Below are positions 1-5,969 of a stretch of 13,319 nucleotides of DNA, piece by piece. Both the position numbers and the translations under genes were made by a program. The notes under the pieces are model-generated. The model was given only the letters and a program-made list of their open reading frames with translations. It had not been told where the DNA came from and searched no databases. Where the stretch lies: contig DCFV01000182.1 of assembly GCA_002314435.1 (NCBI GenBank), forward strand, positions 1 to 13,319, given 5' to 3'. Each line of letters begins with the position of its first letter. Within the stretch, counting starts at the first letter, position 1. The stretch is from Acidobacteriaceae bacterium UBA1795. Its GTDB lineage: Bacteria; Acidobacteriota; Terriglobia; Terriglobales; Acidobacteriaceae.

Positions 1-545
1 ACGAGATGCGGAGAGCCGAGCGCGCAGGTACGGATACGGGGTTACTGCTGCTGGATCTGGACCACTTCAAGGCGATCAACGATACCTACGGACACATGAC
101 CGGCGACATTGTTCTACGCGAGACTGCGGACCGCCTGCGGCAGAATGTGCGCCAGTACGACTTTGTGGGCCGCTTCGGAGGTGAGGAGTTCCTGATCGGT
201 GTGCCGGACTGCGATGCCGGCCATCTGCGCAACCATGCGGAACGCATCCGCGCCGCTGTGGCAGCCACGCCTGTCCAGGTGGGCGCGCTGGAGATTCCTG
301 TCACTTTGAGCGTTGGCGCAGCGGTGGCTCCGACGAAGAGCGCATCGGCAGGCACGGCGATGGCCGTGGCGGATACGGCGATGTATCGCGCCAAACGCGC
401 CGGGCGGAACTGCGTTGTCTACTGCGTCGCGCCCGCTTCCGCCGAAGAATGGAATGACGATACGCCGGAGGCGCGCTGCGCTGCATGCGCTTCCCTGCTC
501 TCAGGGCAATGTGTTTTGATGCAGCCGGCCGGGCATGTGCACTGA
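1..545 (+). CDS. GGDEF diguanylate cyclase, C-terminal part (5' truncated)
   Basis: This is the catalytic end of a diguanylate cyclase, which makes c-di-GMP from two GTP. The reading frame is open to the left edge (codons begin at base 3), so the ATG at base 6 is probably an internal Met and the sensory or N-terminal part lies outside the window. Counting from that Met, the metal-binding stretch LLDLDHFKAIND is at about 15-26 and the active-site loop is GGEEF at 58-62, an accepted active variant of GGDEF. An RQYD at 49-52, five residues upstream, fits the RxxD inhibitory I-site, so product feedback inhibition is likely. The domain closes with the usual MYRAKRAGRN motif. An unusual tail of about 40 residues follows, with a CxxC pair, a further Cys and two His near the end. 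It ends 77 bases before the acyl-CoA synthetase gene. The family call is firm; the input signal is unknown. Confidence 0.93.
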   Translation, partial: EMRRAERAGTDTGLLLLDLDHFKAINDTYGHMTGDIVLRETADRLRQNVRQYDFVGRFGGEEFLIGVPDCDAGHLRNHAERIRAAVAATPVQVGALEIPVTLSVGAAVAPTKSASAGTAMAVADTAMYRAKRAGRNCVVYCVAPASAEEWNDDTPEARCAACASLLSGQCVLMQPAGHVH

Positions 546-566
546 GGCGTTTGTGAGCCAAATCAC

Positions 567-595
567 TTGGCGGAAACTGCGCGCGGGCGTACACT
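567..595 (+). promoter_or_regulatory. Candidate sigma-70 promoter for the acyl-CoA synthetase gene
   Basis: TTGGCG (567-572) and TACACT (590-595) are separated by 17 bases, matching the -35/-10 consensus at four of six positions each. Transcription would begin near 602, leaving a leader of about 20 bases before the ATG at 623. A 15-base near-palindrome (557-571) overlaps the -35 box. This is a consensus match only. Confidence 0.4.
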
Positions 596-622
596 GCCGT
601 TCGGTGACTTGAAGTCAGACGT

Positions 623-2260
623 ATGCCTGTAGACGAAGCGATTTCCAACCTGAGTTATAGCCTCGGCGCCGACCGCCCCCTGCTGGAACTGACCATCGGC
701 GACCTGCTTCATCGCACCGCCAACCGCTATCCTGAGCGCCCGGGCGTGTCCGCACGCCACCAGGGGCGCCGCATGAGTTGGGCAGAGTTGAGCGAAGCTG
801 CCGACCGCGTGGCGCGCGGGCTGTGGGCCATGGGCATCCGGCGCGGCGACCGCGTGGGGCTATGGTCCACCAACTGCATTGAGTGGCTGATGCTGCACAT
901 GGGCTGCGCCCGCGCCGGGGCCGCGCTAGTGAACGTGAATCCGGCCTACCGCTCGCATGAACTGGGCTACACTCTGGAGCGCTCGGAGATGAAGGCGCTC
1001 TTTTTGTGGCACAAGGATAAGCGCGCCGACTACGAAGAGATTCTGGACCGCGCCTGCCATGGCCGTACGCTGGCGCTGCAACACACTATCTACTTCGACA
1101 CGACGGAGTGGCCTGCACTGCTGGATGCCGAGGGGCGACTGCCGGACCATGTGGCAGTCGATGATGTCGCCAATATCCAGTACACCAGCGGTACCACGGG
1201 GATGCCCAAGGGCGTGATGCTGACGCATCACAACGTGGTGAACAACGGGCAGTTTCTGGCACAGGGATTTCACTATACGGAGCAGGACAGCATCGTGATC
1301 CCAGTGCCGCTATTCCATTGCTACGGCTGCGTGATTGGCACCATGTCCGCGGTCAACTCCGGTGCAGCGATCATTCTGCCCAATTGGACATTCGACGCGC
1401 GCGCGACGCTCGAAGCGGTTCACGAGGAACGCGCCACATCGGTCTATGGCGTGCCGGCGATGTATGTGGCTGAGTTTGGACTACCGGAGTTTGCGAGCTA
1501 CGACCTGACCAGCCTGCGAACAGGCATGATGAGCGGGGCGCCGTGTCCGGTGGAGCTGATGAAGCGCGTGCTGAACGAAATGCATATCGGCGAGTTGGTG
1601 ATCGCTTACGGGCAGACGGAAACCTCGCCTGTGGTGACGATGAGCGACGCGGGCGACACGATTGAAGTGCGCGTGAACACGGTGGGCCGCGCGATGCCGC
1701 AAACCGAGATCAAGATTGTCTCCACTGAAACTCGGGAGATGCTGCCGTTTGGCATGCAGGGCGAGATTTGCGCGCGCGGCTACGCGATTATGAAAGGCTA
1801 CGACGGTGATCCGGAGGGTACGGCGCAGGTGATCCAGCCTGACGGCTGGCTGCGCACGGGCGACCTGGGCGTAATGCGCGCCGACGGATGCATTCACCTG
1901 ACGGGCCGCTCGCGCGATGTGATCATTCGCGGTGGAGAGAATATTTATCCACGCGAGGTGGAGGAGTTTCTCTACACGCATCCCAAGGTGGGCGAGGTGC
2001 AGGTGGTGGGAATTCCACACGAAAGGCTGGGCGAGATTGTGGTGGCTTGGGTGAGGCTGCGGCCGGAGGAGACGTCGACCGAGGAAGAGATTCGCGCCTT
2101 TTGCCAAGGACAGATCGCCTACTACAAGATTCCGGAGCACGTGCGCTTTGTCGACGAGTTTCCGGCGACGCTCTCGGGCAAGATTCAGAAGTACAAGATT
2201 CGCGAGTTTGAGATTGAGGCGCGTGGGTTGCAGGCAGTGGCGAAGATGGCGACGGCTTAG
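623..2260 (+). CDS. AMP-forming acyl-CoA synthetase (FadD/ACSF2-like)
   Basis: Activates a carboxylic acid, most likely a medium- or long-chain fatty acid, to acyl-AMP and then acyl-CoA in the cytoplasm. At 545 residues it is full length for the ANL adenylating superfamily. Visible core motifs in order: phosphate-binding loop YTSGTTGMPKG (187-197), AYGQTETSP (328-336), GWLRTGDLG (408-416), the hinge region GRSRDVIIRGGENI (428-441), and the C-terminal SGKIQKYKIRE (518-528), whose Lys520 is the conserved catalytic lysine. No signal peptide or membrane segment is seen. The overall motif wording resembles the ACSF2/FadD branch more than acetyl-CoA synthetase, but chain-length preference cannot be read from sequence. 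The ATG at 623 lacks a strong Shine-Dalgarno sequence; the start is chosen because the N-terminus has family-typical length. The gene stands alone, with no beta-oxidation genes beside it here. Confidence 0.92.
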   Translation: MPVDEAISNLSYSLGADRPLLELTIGDLLHRTANRYPERPGVSARHQGRRMSWAELSEAADRVARGLWAMGIRRGDRVGLWSTNCIEWLMLHMGCARAGAALVNVNPAYRSHELGYTLERSEMKALFLWHKDKRADYEEILDRACHGRTLALQHTIYFDTTEWPALLDAEGRLPDHVAVDDVANIQYTSGTTGMPKGVMLTHHNVVNNGQFLAQGFHYTEQDSIVIPVPLFHCYGCVIGTMSAVNSGAAIILPNWTFDARATLEAVHEERATSVYGVPAMYVAEFGLPEFASYDLTSLRTGMMSGAPCPVELMKRVLNEMHIGELVIAYGQTETSPVVTMSDAGDTIEVRVNTVGRAMPQTEIKIVSTETREMLPFGMQGEICARGYAIMKGYDGDPEGTAQVIQPDGWLRTGDLGVMRADGCIHLTGRSRDVIIRGGENIYPREVEEFLYTHPKVGEVQVVGIPHERLGEIVVAWVRLRPEETSTEEEIRAFCQGQIAYYKIPEHVRFVDEFPATLSGKIQKYKIREFEIEARGLQAVAKMATA

Positions 2261-2296
2261 ATCGCGCGCACTTTTCGCAGGTGCGACGGCTGCCGT

Positions 2297-2318
2297 ATGA
2301 TCGCTGCGGTACGATCAT
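2297..2318. repeat. Perfect 7-bp inverted repeat upstream of the exported nitrilase gene
   Basis: ATGATCG at 2297-2303 is mirrored by CGATCAT at 2312-2318, with an 8-base spacer. It lies 31 bases before the chosen GTG start at 2350. It could be an operator half-site pair or an mRNA hairpin in the leader; no T-run follows, so it does not look like a terminator. Confidence 0.5.
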
Positions 2319-2349
2319 CCGATCTGCGCTGCTCCGGAGAACCGCTCCC

Positions 2350-3201
2350 GTGGCCCTTAGAAAGCTCTACGTTTCGCTTGCATGCGTGATCCTGCTGTCA
2401 GCTGCTTTCTGCGCATCGGCAAAGACCGCTGCGAAGACTGTGCGTCTTGCGATCTGCCAGATCCTGGTCATCGACAGCGACCGCGAGGGGAACTTTCGCC
2501 GCATCGAATACGCACTGGACCAGGCCGAGGCGCAGCACGCCGACATAGCCATCTTCCCGGAGTCTTCCATCCTCGGATGGGAAAACCCTGAGGCTCACCG
2601 CCTGGCTCAGCCCATTCCCGGGGCGGACAGCGACCGCATCGCTGCACTGGCGCGCAAGCACAAGATTATGATCGCGATCGGCCTCGACGAAAAAGATCAC
2701 GACCAGCTGTATGACTCCGCAATCCTCGTCGATCGATCGGGCAAGCTTCTTTGGAAACACCGCAAGATCAATGTGCTTCCCGAGTTGATGACTCCGCCCT
2801 ACGCGCAGGGGTTGGCGCAGGACATCGGCGTTGTCGAAACGGAGTTCGGGCGCATCGGCGTGCTCATCTGCGCCGATACATTTTCGGACGATTATCTTGA
2901 GCGCCTGAAGGCTCTCAAGCCGGACCTCGTGTTGGTTCCTTACGGCTGGGCCGCACCGAACGAGCAATGGCCTCAGCACTCTTCGCTGCTGGAAGAACTG
3001 GTGAAGAAGCGTGCCGCTGAACTCAAGTGCCCCATGGCCGGTGTGGACCTGGTGGGCGAAATGACACACGGACCCTGGACGGGGCAAACCTACGGCGGGT
3101 CGAGCTTTGTTGCTGATGGATCGGGCAAGATTCTGCTGACTGCGCGCGACCGCGACACTGACCTGCGCTTGATCGACGTGCAATTGGACCAAGGACATTA
3201 A
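2350..3201 (+). CDS. Exported carbon-nitrogen hydrolase (nitrilase superfamily)
   Basis: A nitrilase-superfamily amidohydrolase, hydrolysing a non-peptide C-N bond such as an amide, carbamoyl or nitrile group; the substrate is not identifiable. With the GTG start at 2350 the protein has 283 residues. The catalytic triad is visible as Glu71 (in IFPES), Lys139 (in HRKIN) and Cys174 (in VLICAD). The N-terminus reads as a Sec signal peptide: basic ALRK, a hydrophobic stretch LYVSLACVILLSAAF, then an ASA-type cleavage site near residue 24, so the enzyme is probably periplasmic or secreted. An upstream in-frame GTG at 2281 would add 23 residues and bury the signal peptide. GTG 2350 is preferred because GGAGA (2336-2340) sits 9 bases upstream. 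Most relatives are cytoplasmic, which makes the signal peptide notable. The gene is convergent with the glycosyltransferase gene. Confidence 0.88.
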   Translation: MALRKLYVSLACVILLSAAFCASAKTAAKTVRLAICQILVIDSDREGNFRRIEYALDQAEAQHADIAIFPESSILGWENPEAHRLAQPIPGADSDRIAALARKHKIMIAIGLDEKDHDQLYDSAILVDRSGKLLWKHRKINVLPELMTPPYAQGLAQDIGVVETEFGRIGVLICADTFSDDYLERLKALKPDLVLVPYGWAAPNEQWPQHSSLLEELVKKRAAELKCPMAGVDLVGEMTHGPWTGQTYGGSSFVADGSGKILLTARDRDTDLRLIDVQLDQGH

Positions 3202-3263
3202 TGAGGGCAATCGGTAATAGCAGGAACCACTGTGTATTCAGCGGCTGATGCTTATCGGTAGGT

Positions 3264-4034
3264 CTAGCGCGATTCACCGGCGCGGAAAGTCGCCTCAATC
3301 CTCCGGCTGTAGTGGCCGATGAGCGCGTTCCAGCGAATTATGGCCAGCTCTTTGAGCATCTGCATGCCGTCTTTGAGATAGCTCATGCGGGTACGTGCGT
3401 CGTGGGCCCAGCTGACGGGCACTTCTTTCACGGTGAAGCCACGCTTGAGGGCAATGAAGAGAATCTCGGGGTCGAAACCCCAGCGCTCGATGGTCTGCAA
3501 CTGAAAGACGGTTTGCGCGGCGGCACGGGTGAAGGCCTTGAAGCCGCACTGCGTGTCGACGAAGGGCAGGCCCATGACAAGGCGCGTGACGCCGTTGAAA
3601 CATCGCCCGAAGATCTGGCGGTAGAGAGGCTGGCGGTGGGTCTGGCGGCCGCTCTCGAGCCAGCGGGAGCCGATGGCGATGTCTGCACCGGCCGCGATGG
3701 CCGCGAAGAGGCGCTCGGCTTCTTCGATGGGCGCGGAGAGATCGGAATCAGTGAACAACACAACGTCGCCAAGGGCGTTGAGCACGCCGTTGCGGACGCT
3801 GTAGCCCTTGCCATGATTGCCGGGATTTTCGAGCAGGCGCAGTTCGGGAGCGTGGGCGGCGATGTCGCGCACAATCTGCGCGGTCGAATCAACGGAGCCG
3901 TCGTTGACAACGATGACTTCGGCGTCCCATTTGTGAGCGCGGATGCAGCCAAGCACAGCGTCGAGAGTGGCGGGAATACGCGCGCTCTCATTGAACGCCG
4001 GAATGACGATGCTGTACTTGGGAAAATGCGCCAC
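3264..4034 (-). CDS. Family 2 glycosyltransferase, dolichyl-phosphate glucosyltransferase-like
   Basis: A GT-A fold, inverting GT2 enzyme that probably transfers a sugar from a nucleotide donor to a polyprenyl-phosphate carrier at the inner face of the membrane. With the GTG start at 4034 it has 256 residues. Seen: the opening strand YSIVIPAFNES (about 7-17), a VNDGSVDST loop (about 43-51), the metal-binding DSD at 96-98 (FTDSDLSAP), and the DTQCGFKAFTR (160-170) and IERWGFDPEIL (182-192) signatures shared with ALG5-type dolichyl-phosphate beta-glucosyltransferases. No transmembrane helices follow the catalytic domain, unlike many DPM1/GtrB-like proteins. The frame extends upstream to a GTG at 4178, but those 48 residues look non-coding (Arg/Ser/Pro-rich). 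GTG 4034 has GGGG 7 bases upstream and starts just before the family's first strand. The donor sugar and acceptor are unknown. Confidence 0.88.
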   Translation of the reverse strand: MAHFPKYSIVIPAFNESARIPATLDAVLGCIRAHKWDAEVIVVNDGSVDSTAQIVRDIAAHAPELRLLENPGNHGKGYSVRNGVLNALGDVVLFTDSDLSAPIEEAERLFAAIAAGADIAIGSRWLESGRQTHRQPLYRQIFGRCFNGVTRLVMGLPFVDTQCGFKAFTRAAAQTVFQLQTIERWGFDPEILFIALKRGFTVKEVPVSWAHDARTRMSYLKDGMQMLKELAIIRWNALIGHYSRRIEATFRAGESR

Positions 4035-4106
4035 GGTGCCGCCCCGCCCCTGATATCCCGAGATGCAAAAGAAACCTTGCTCATGATACCGCGACCGGCA
4101 AGCGGC

Positions 4107-4140
4107 GGGCTGGCGGGAGGCAAAAGAGGGGGCTGGCGGG
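4107..4140. repeat. Two 11-bp direct repeats in the divergent glycosyltransferase/HU intergenic region
   Basis: GGGCTGGCGGG occurs at 4107-4117 and again at 4130-4140, a 23-base period of about two helical turns. They lie between two divergent genes and could be tandem protein-binding sites. On the minus strand a TATCAT -10-like box (4083-4088) lies downstream, so the nearer copy covers the -35 position of the glycosyltransferase gene. Confidence 0.5.
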
Positions 4141-4181
4141 CCAACTTGCTGATGTAAAAGGCGCAAATCGGAAGACACTGC

Positions 4182-4210
4182 TTGATTTTTGTCTTGCAGA
4201 CGTCGAGAAT
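4182..4210 (+). promoter_or_regulatory. Weak candidate promoter for the HU/IHF-type gene
   Basis: TTGATT (4182-4187) and GAGAAT (4205-4210) are 17 bases apart, four of six consensus matches each, giving a leader of roughly 23 bases before the ATG at 4240. The -10 box lacks its first conserved T. TTGCAG/TATGCT (4194-4199/4216-4221) is an alternative but would start transcription inside the ribosome binding site. Confidence 0.25.
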
Positions 4211-4239
4211 CTGTTTATGCTGTGTCGGGAGGTCGATGC

Positions 4240-4548
4240 ATGACGAAAGCAGATCTGGTTGAAAAGGTCACGCGCCTGGGCGATCTGACTCGCCGCGATG
4301 GCGAGGTGATTGTGGAAACCGTATTCGACTCGGTGATCTCGGCGCTGCAGAGTGGCGACAAGATTGAGATTCGCGGCTTCGGTTCCTTCCGTATCCGGCA
4401 GCGCAACCCTCGTATCGGCCGCAATCCGAAGACCGGCGAGCGGGTGGAGGTGCCGGCCAAGCGGGTTCCTTACTTCAAGCCCTCGAAGGAGCTGCGCGAC
4501 CTGGTGAATCCGGCCGAGACTGCCGCTCCGGCGACTCCGGCCTCGTAA
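4240..4548 (+). CDS. HU/IHF-family nucleoid DNA-binding protein
   Basis: A small histone-like protein that dimerises and bends DNA, acting in nucleoid organisation, replication, recombination and transcription. It has 102 residues; the fold covers about 1-90. The DNA-contacting beta-arm region carries the family signature: GFGSFRIRQRNPRIGR followed directly by NPKTG, including the Pro that intercalates into DNA. The stretches IEIRGFGSF and YFKPSKELRD resemble IHF-beta more than typical HU, but a single gene product outside the proteobacteria is more safely called HU/IHF family. The start at 4240 is well supported: GGGAGG at 4227-4232 lies 7 bases upstream, while an upstream in-frame start at 4189 would add 17 unrelated residues. 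A short Ala/Pro tail (AETAAPATPAS) extends past the usual C-terminus. It is divergent from the glycosyltransferase and convergent with pgeF. Confidence 0.95.
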   Translation: MTKADLVEKVTRLGDLTRRDGEVIVETVFDSVISALQSGDKIEIRGFGSFRIRQRNPRIGRNPKTGERVEVPAKRVPYFKPSKELRDLVNPAETAAPATPAS

Positions 4549-4590
4549 CCGACCGCGCGTTCTTCTCGCAATTTCCTCGATTCTCTTGAC

Positions 4591-5646
4591 TTAGGGGCGG
4601 ATGCCGATGATGCTCATCAGCCGCCCGGCGCGGCCCTGTGCCCCGCGGTGCGAGAAGAACAGTTCCGGCTGGCACTGTGTGCAACCTCCGACAACGCGAA
4701 TCGACTTGGGTGAGAGGCCCGCGTCGAGCAGCTGACGCCGATTGGCCTCGGCCAGGTTGACGTGCAGGCTGGGTCCGATGGGCGAGTGGCCGGGCGCACG
4801 CTGGGTGAGAAACAGCATCGGGTACTTGGTTCGCACCGGGTCTGAGTCGTAGACCTCGTGGAAAAGCTGGGGCGCGTAGCTGAACTGGGACTCGAACTGC
4901 GAACGCACGTCTTCGCCCACCGCGTAGCAGCAGGCACCGACGCCAGGGCCGATGGCGGCGATCAGGTCCTCTGGCCGGGAGCCGAACTCGATGCGCATGC
5001 GGCCAACACCCAACTCCACAATGCGTTTGACGGTGCCGCGCCAACCGGCGTGGAAAGCTCCCACAACTCGGCGCTTGCGGTCTGCCACCAGCACGGGGAT
5101 GCAGTCGGCGGTTTGCACGGCGAGCAGGATGCCGGTCTCGTCGGTGATGGCTCCGTCGGCCTTCCAGGGCAAAGGACGCGCGGCGTCCGTCGCGTGCAGG
5201 CGAACCACGAGGTTGGAGTGGATCTGGCGCACGGGCACAAGCGGCGTAGCGCTGCTCCCGGTGACGGCCTGGGCCAGAAGGCGGCGGTTTTCGAGGACGA
5301 TGGAGCGGTCGTCTTCCGGGGTAAATCCGAGATTTAATTCGGGGGGCACATCTTCGGCGCAATAGGCGCGGCTGCGGCCACCTTTCCGTGTGCTGAACCC
5401 GGCCCAGAGCCAGGAGAGGCGCTGCCATCCGGCAACGGGAAGCCAATGAACACCGTTGGGGGCTACCCGCGGCTTTGGCGCGACAGTGCGCAGGTCTTCA
5501 GGCTCAGCGCGCTGGAGGCGCAGCTCGCGGGTGATGCCGGCAGGCGTGGAGCGGCGGCGGCGTACCAGTCCGGCGGTGCGGAACAGGGCGTCAATTTCCT
5601 GGATGTTTTTCTTGAGAGTTTCCTCAGAGAGCTGGGGCTGCTTCAC
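4591..5646 (-). CDS. pgeF: PgeF/YfiH-family protein (Cu-oxidase_4, laccase domain) with N-terminal extension
   Basis: Member of the YfiH/LACC1 family. E. coli YfiH (PgeF) helps keep L-serine out of the first position of the peptidoglycan stem peptide; relatives have been described as polyphenol oxidases or purine-nucleoside-acting enzymes. The metal ligands of the family are visible: His143 (VRQIHSN), Cys182 (QTADC) and His199 (FHAGWRG). FSTRKGG (about 84-90), IGPGVGACCY (232-241) and the C-terminal CTQCQPELFFSHR / SIIGIRP complete the domain. At 351 residues it is about 100 longer than the usual 240-260: some 75 extra residues precede the domain and a loop near 255-290 is enlarged. The GTG at 5646 is the only ATG/GTG/TTG I find in frame before the domain, so this start is close to forced. 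It has no Shine-Dalgarno sequence; a TACAAT box lies 7-12 bases upstream instead. Confidence 0.9.
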   Translation of the reverse strand: MKQPQLSEETLKKNIQEIDALFRTAGLVRRRRSTPAGITRELRLQRAEPEDLRTVAPKPRVAPNGVHWLPVAGWQRLSWLWAGFSTRKGGRSRAYCAEDVPPELNLGFTPEDDRSIVLENRRLLAQAVTGSSATPLVPVRQIHSNLVVRLHATDAARPLPWKADGAITDETGILLAVQTADCIPVLVADRKRRVVGAFHAGWRGTVKRIVELGVGRMRIEFGSRPEDLIAAIGPGVGACCYAVGEDVRSQFESQFSYAPQLFHEVYDSDPVRTKYPMLFLTQRAPGHSPIGPSLHVNLAEANRRQLLDAGLSPKSIRVVGGCTQCQPELFFSHRGAQGRAGRLMSIIGIRP

Positions 5647-5652
5647 AGCTTG

Positions 5653-5658
5653 ATTGTA
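5653..5658 (-). promoter_or_regulatory. -10 box TACAAT directly upstream of pgeF (possible leaderless start)
   Basis: On the minus strand TACAAT matches the sigma-70 -10 consensus at five of six bases and is followed by CAAGCT and then the GTG start. The expected transcription start, about 7 bases past the box, falls on the G of GTG at 5646. No good -35 hexamer is visible at 16-18 bases. Confidence 0.45.
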
Positions 5659-5695
5659 GCGGGAGAGAGGCTGCGGAAGGGCGCAGAGAGCACAT

Positions 5696-5717
5696 GGGCC
5701 TGCTTTCCAGCAGGCCC
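5696..5717. repeat. Perfect 9-bp inverted repeat upstream of pgeF
   Basis: GGGCCTGCT (5696-5704) pairs with AGCAGGCCC (5709-5717) around a TTCC loop. Neither strand has a T-run after the stem, so an intrinsic terminator is unlikely. If pgeF transcription starts at 5646, the dyad centre is about 60 bases upstream, a usual place for an activator site. It may equally be a structured RNA element. Confidence 0.55.
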
Positions 5718-5761
5718 GCTCAAGAGGCGTTTGGAGGAGATCCGGAGGGGTTTAAGGGATG

Positions 5762-5779
5762 AGGTCCGTCGCCGGACCT
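5762..5779. repeat. 7-bp inverted repeat in the hemerythrin-pgeF gap
   Basis: AGGTCCG (5762-5768) pairs with CGGACCT (5773-5779) around TCGC. It is the second perfect dyad within about 85 bases; no T-run adjoins it. Function unknown. Confidence 0.45.
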
Positions 5780-5916
5780 TCGTGAGAAGGGTGAATCGCA
5801 TCTGGTGGGATCGTGAGAATCGGGGGAAGCCTCTTTTTGTTACTTGATAAGACTCCGAAACCGGGAAAAAGGTTGCTCATTCTTTTTTGTACAGAGGCGG
5901 AAGAGTTTTTCTGCGG

Positions 5917-5960
5917 AGAAAGGGGCGCGGGGCGGTGAGCTTGCCCGGGCGACGCCCCTT
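5917..5960 (-). terminator. Possible terminator of the hemerythrin gene
   Basis: On the minus strand, 9 bases past the hemerythrin TAG, AAGGGGCG pairs with CGCCCCTT (arms 5953-5960 and 5920-5927), and a GGGC/GCCC inner stem is possible. The stem runs into TTTCT, a short U-tract, so termination may be modest. Confidence 0.4.
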
Positions 5961-5969
5961 GTCGTAGCG

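Larger units (their letters stand above)
5647..5969. other. 323-base non-coding stretch between hemerythrin and pgeF
   Basis: No protein gene is convincing here. It holds, in minus-strand order: a GC-rich hairpin just after the hemerythrin stop (5920-5960), an A/T-richer section with T and A runs (about 5830-5915), a 7-bp dyad (5762-5779), a 9-bp perfect dyad (5696-5717) and the TACAAT box. A 42-codon minus-strand frame (5752-5880) has no ribosome binding site and mixed third-position composition, so it is not called. The stretch may carry the pgeF control region; I do not recognise a known riboswitch or small RNA. Confidence 0.5.

Noticed and set aside
1481..2140. 219-codon minus-strand frame inside the acyl-CoA synthetase gene
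   Set aside because: It is His/Arg-rich shadow translation of a conserved adenylating domain, with no supporting start signal.
2267..2285. Hairpin CGCAC/GTGCG after the acyl-CoA synthetase stop as a terminator
   Set aside because: The stem is only 5 bp with a 9-base loop, and no T-run follows it, so it cannot be supported as a terminator.
3312..4157. 281-codon plus-strand frame opposite the glycosyltransferase gene
   Set aside because: It is the mirror of a clearly recognisable GT2 gene and shows no domain of its own; it is a high-GC shadow frame.
4189..4239. Longer HU/IHF start at 4189
   Set aside because: The ATG at 4240 follows a GGGAGG at 7 bases and gives the exact family N-terminus MTKADLVEKV.
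5752..5880. 42-codon minus-strand small frame between hemerythrin and pgeF
   Set aside because: It begins with an ATG, but there is no Shine-Dalgarno site, third-position G/C is near half, unlike neighbours, and a dyad lies within it. It may be worth revisiting only if ribosome profiling shows translation.
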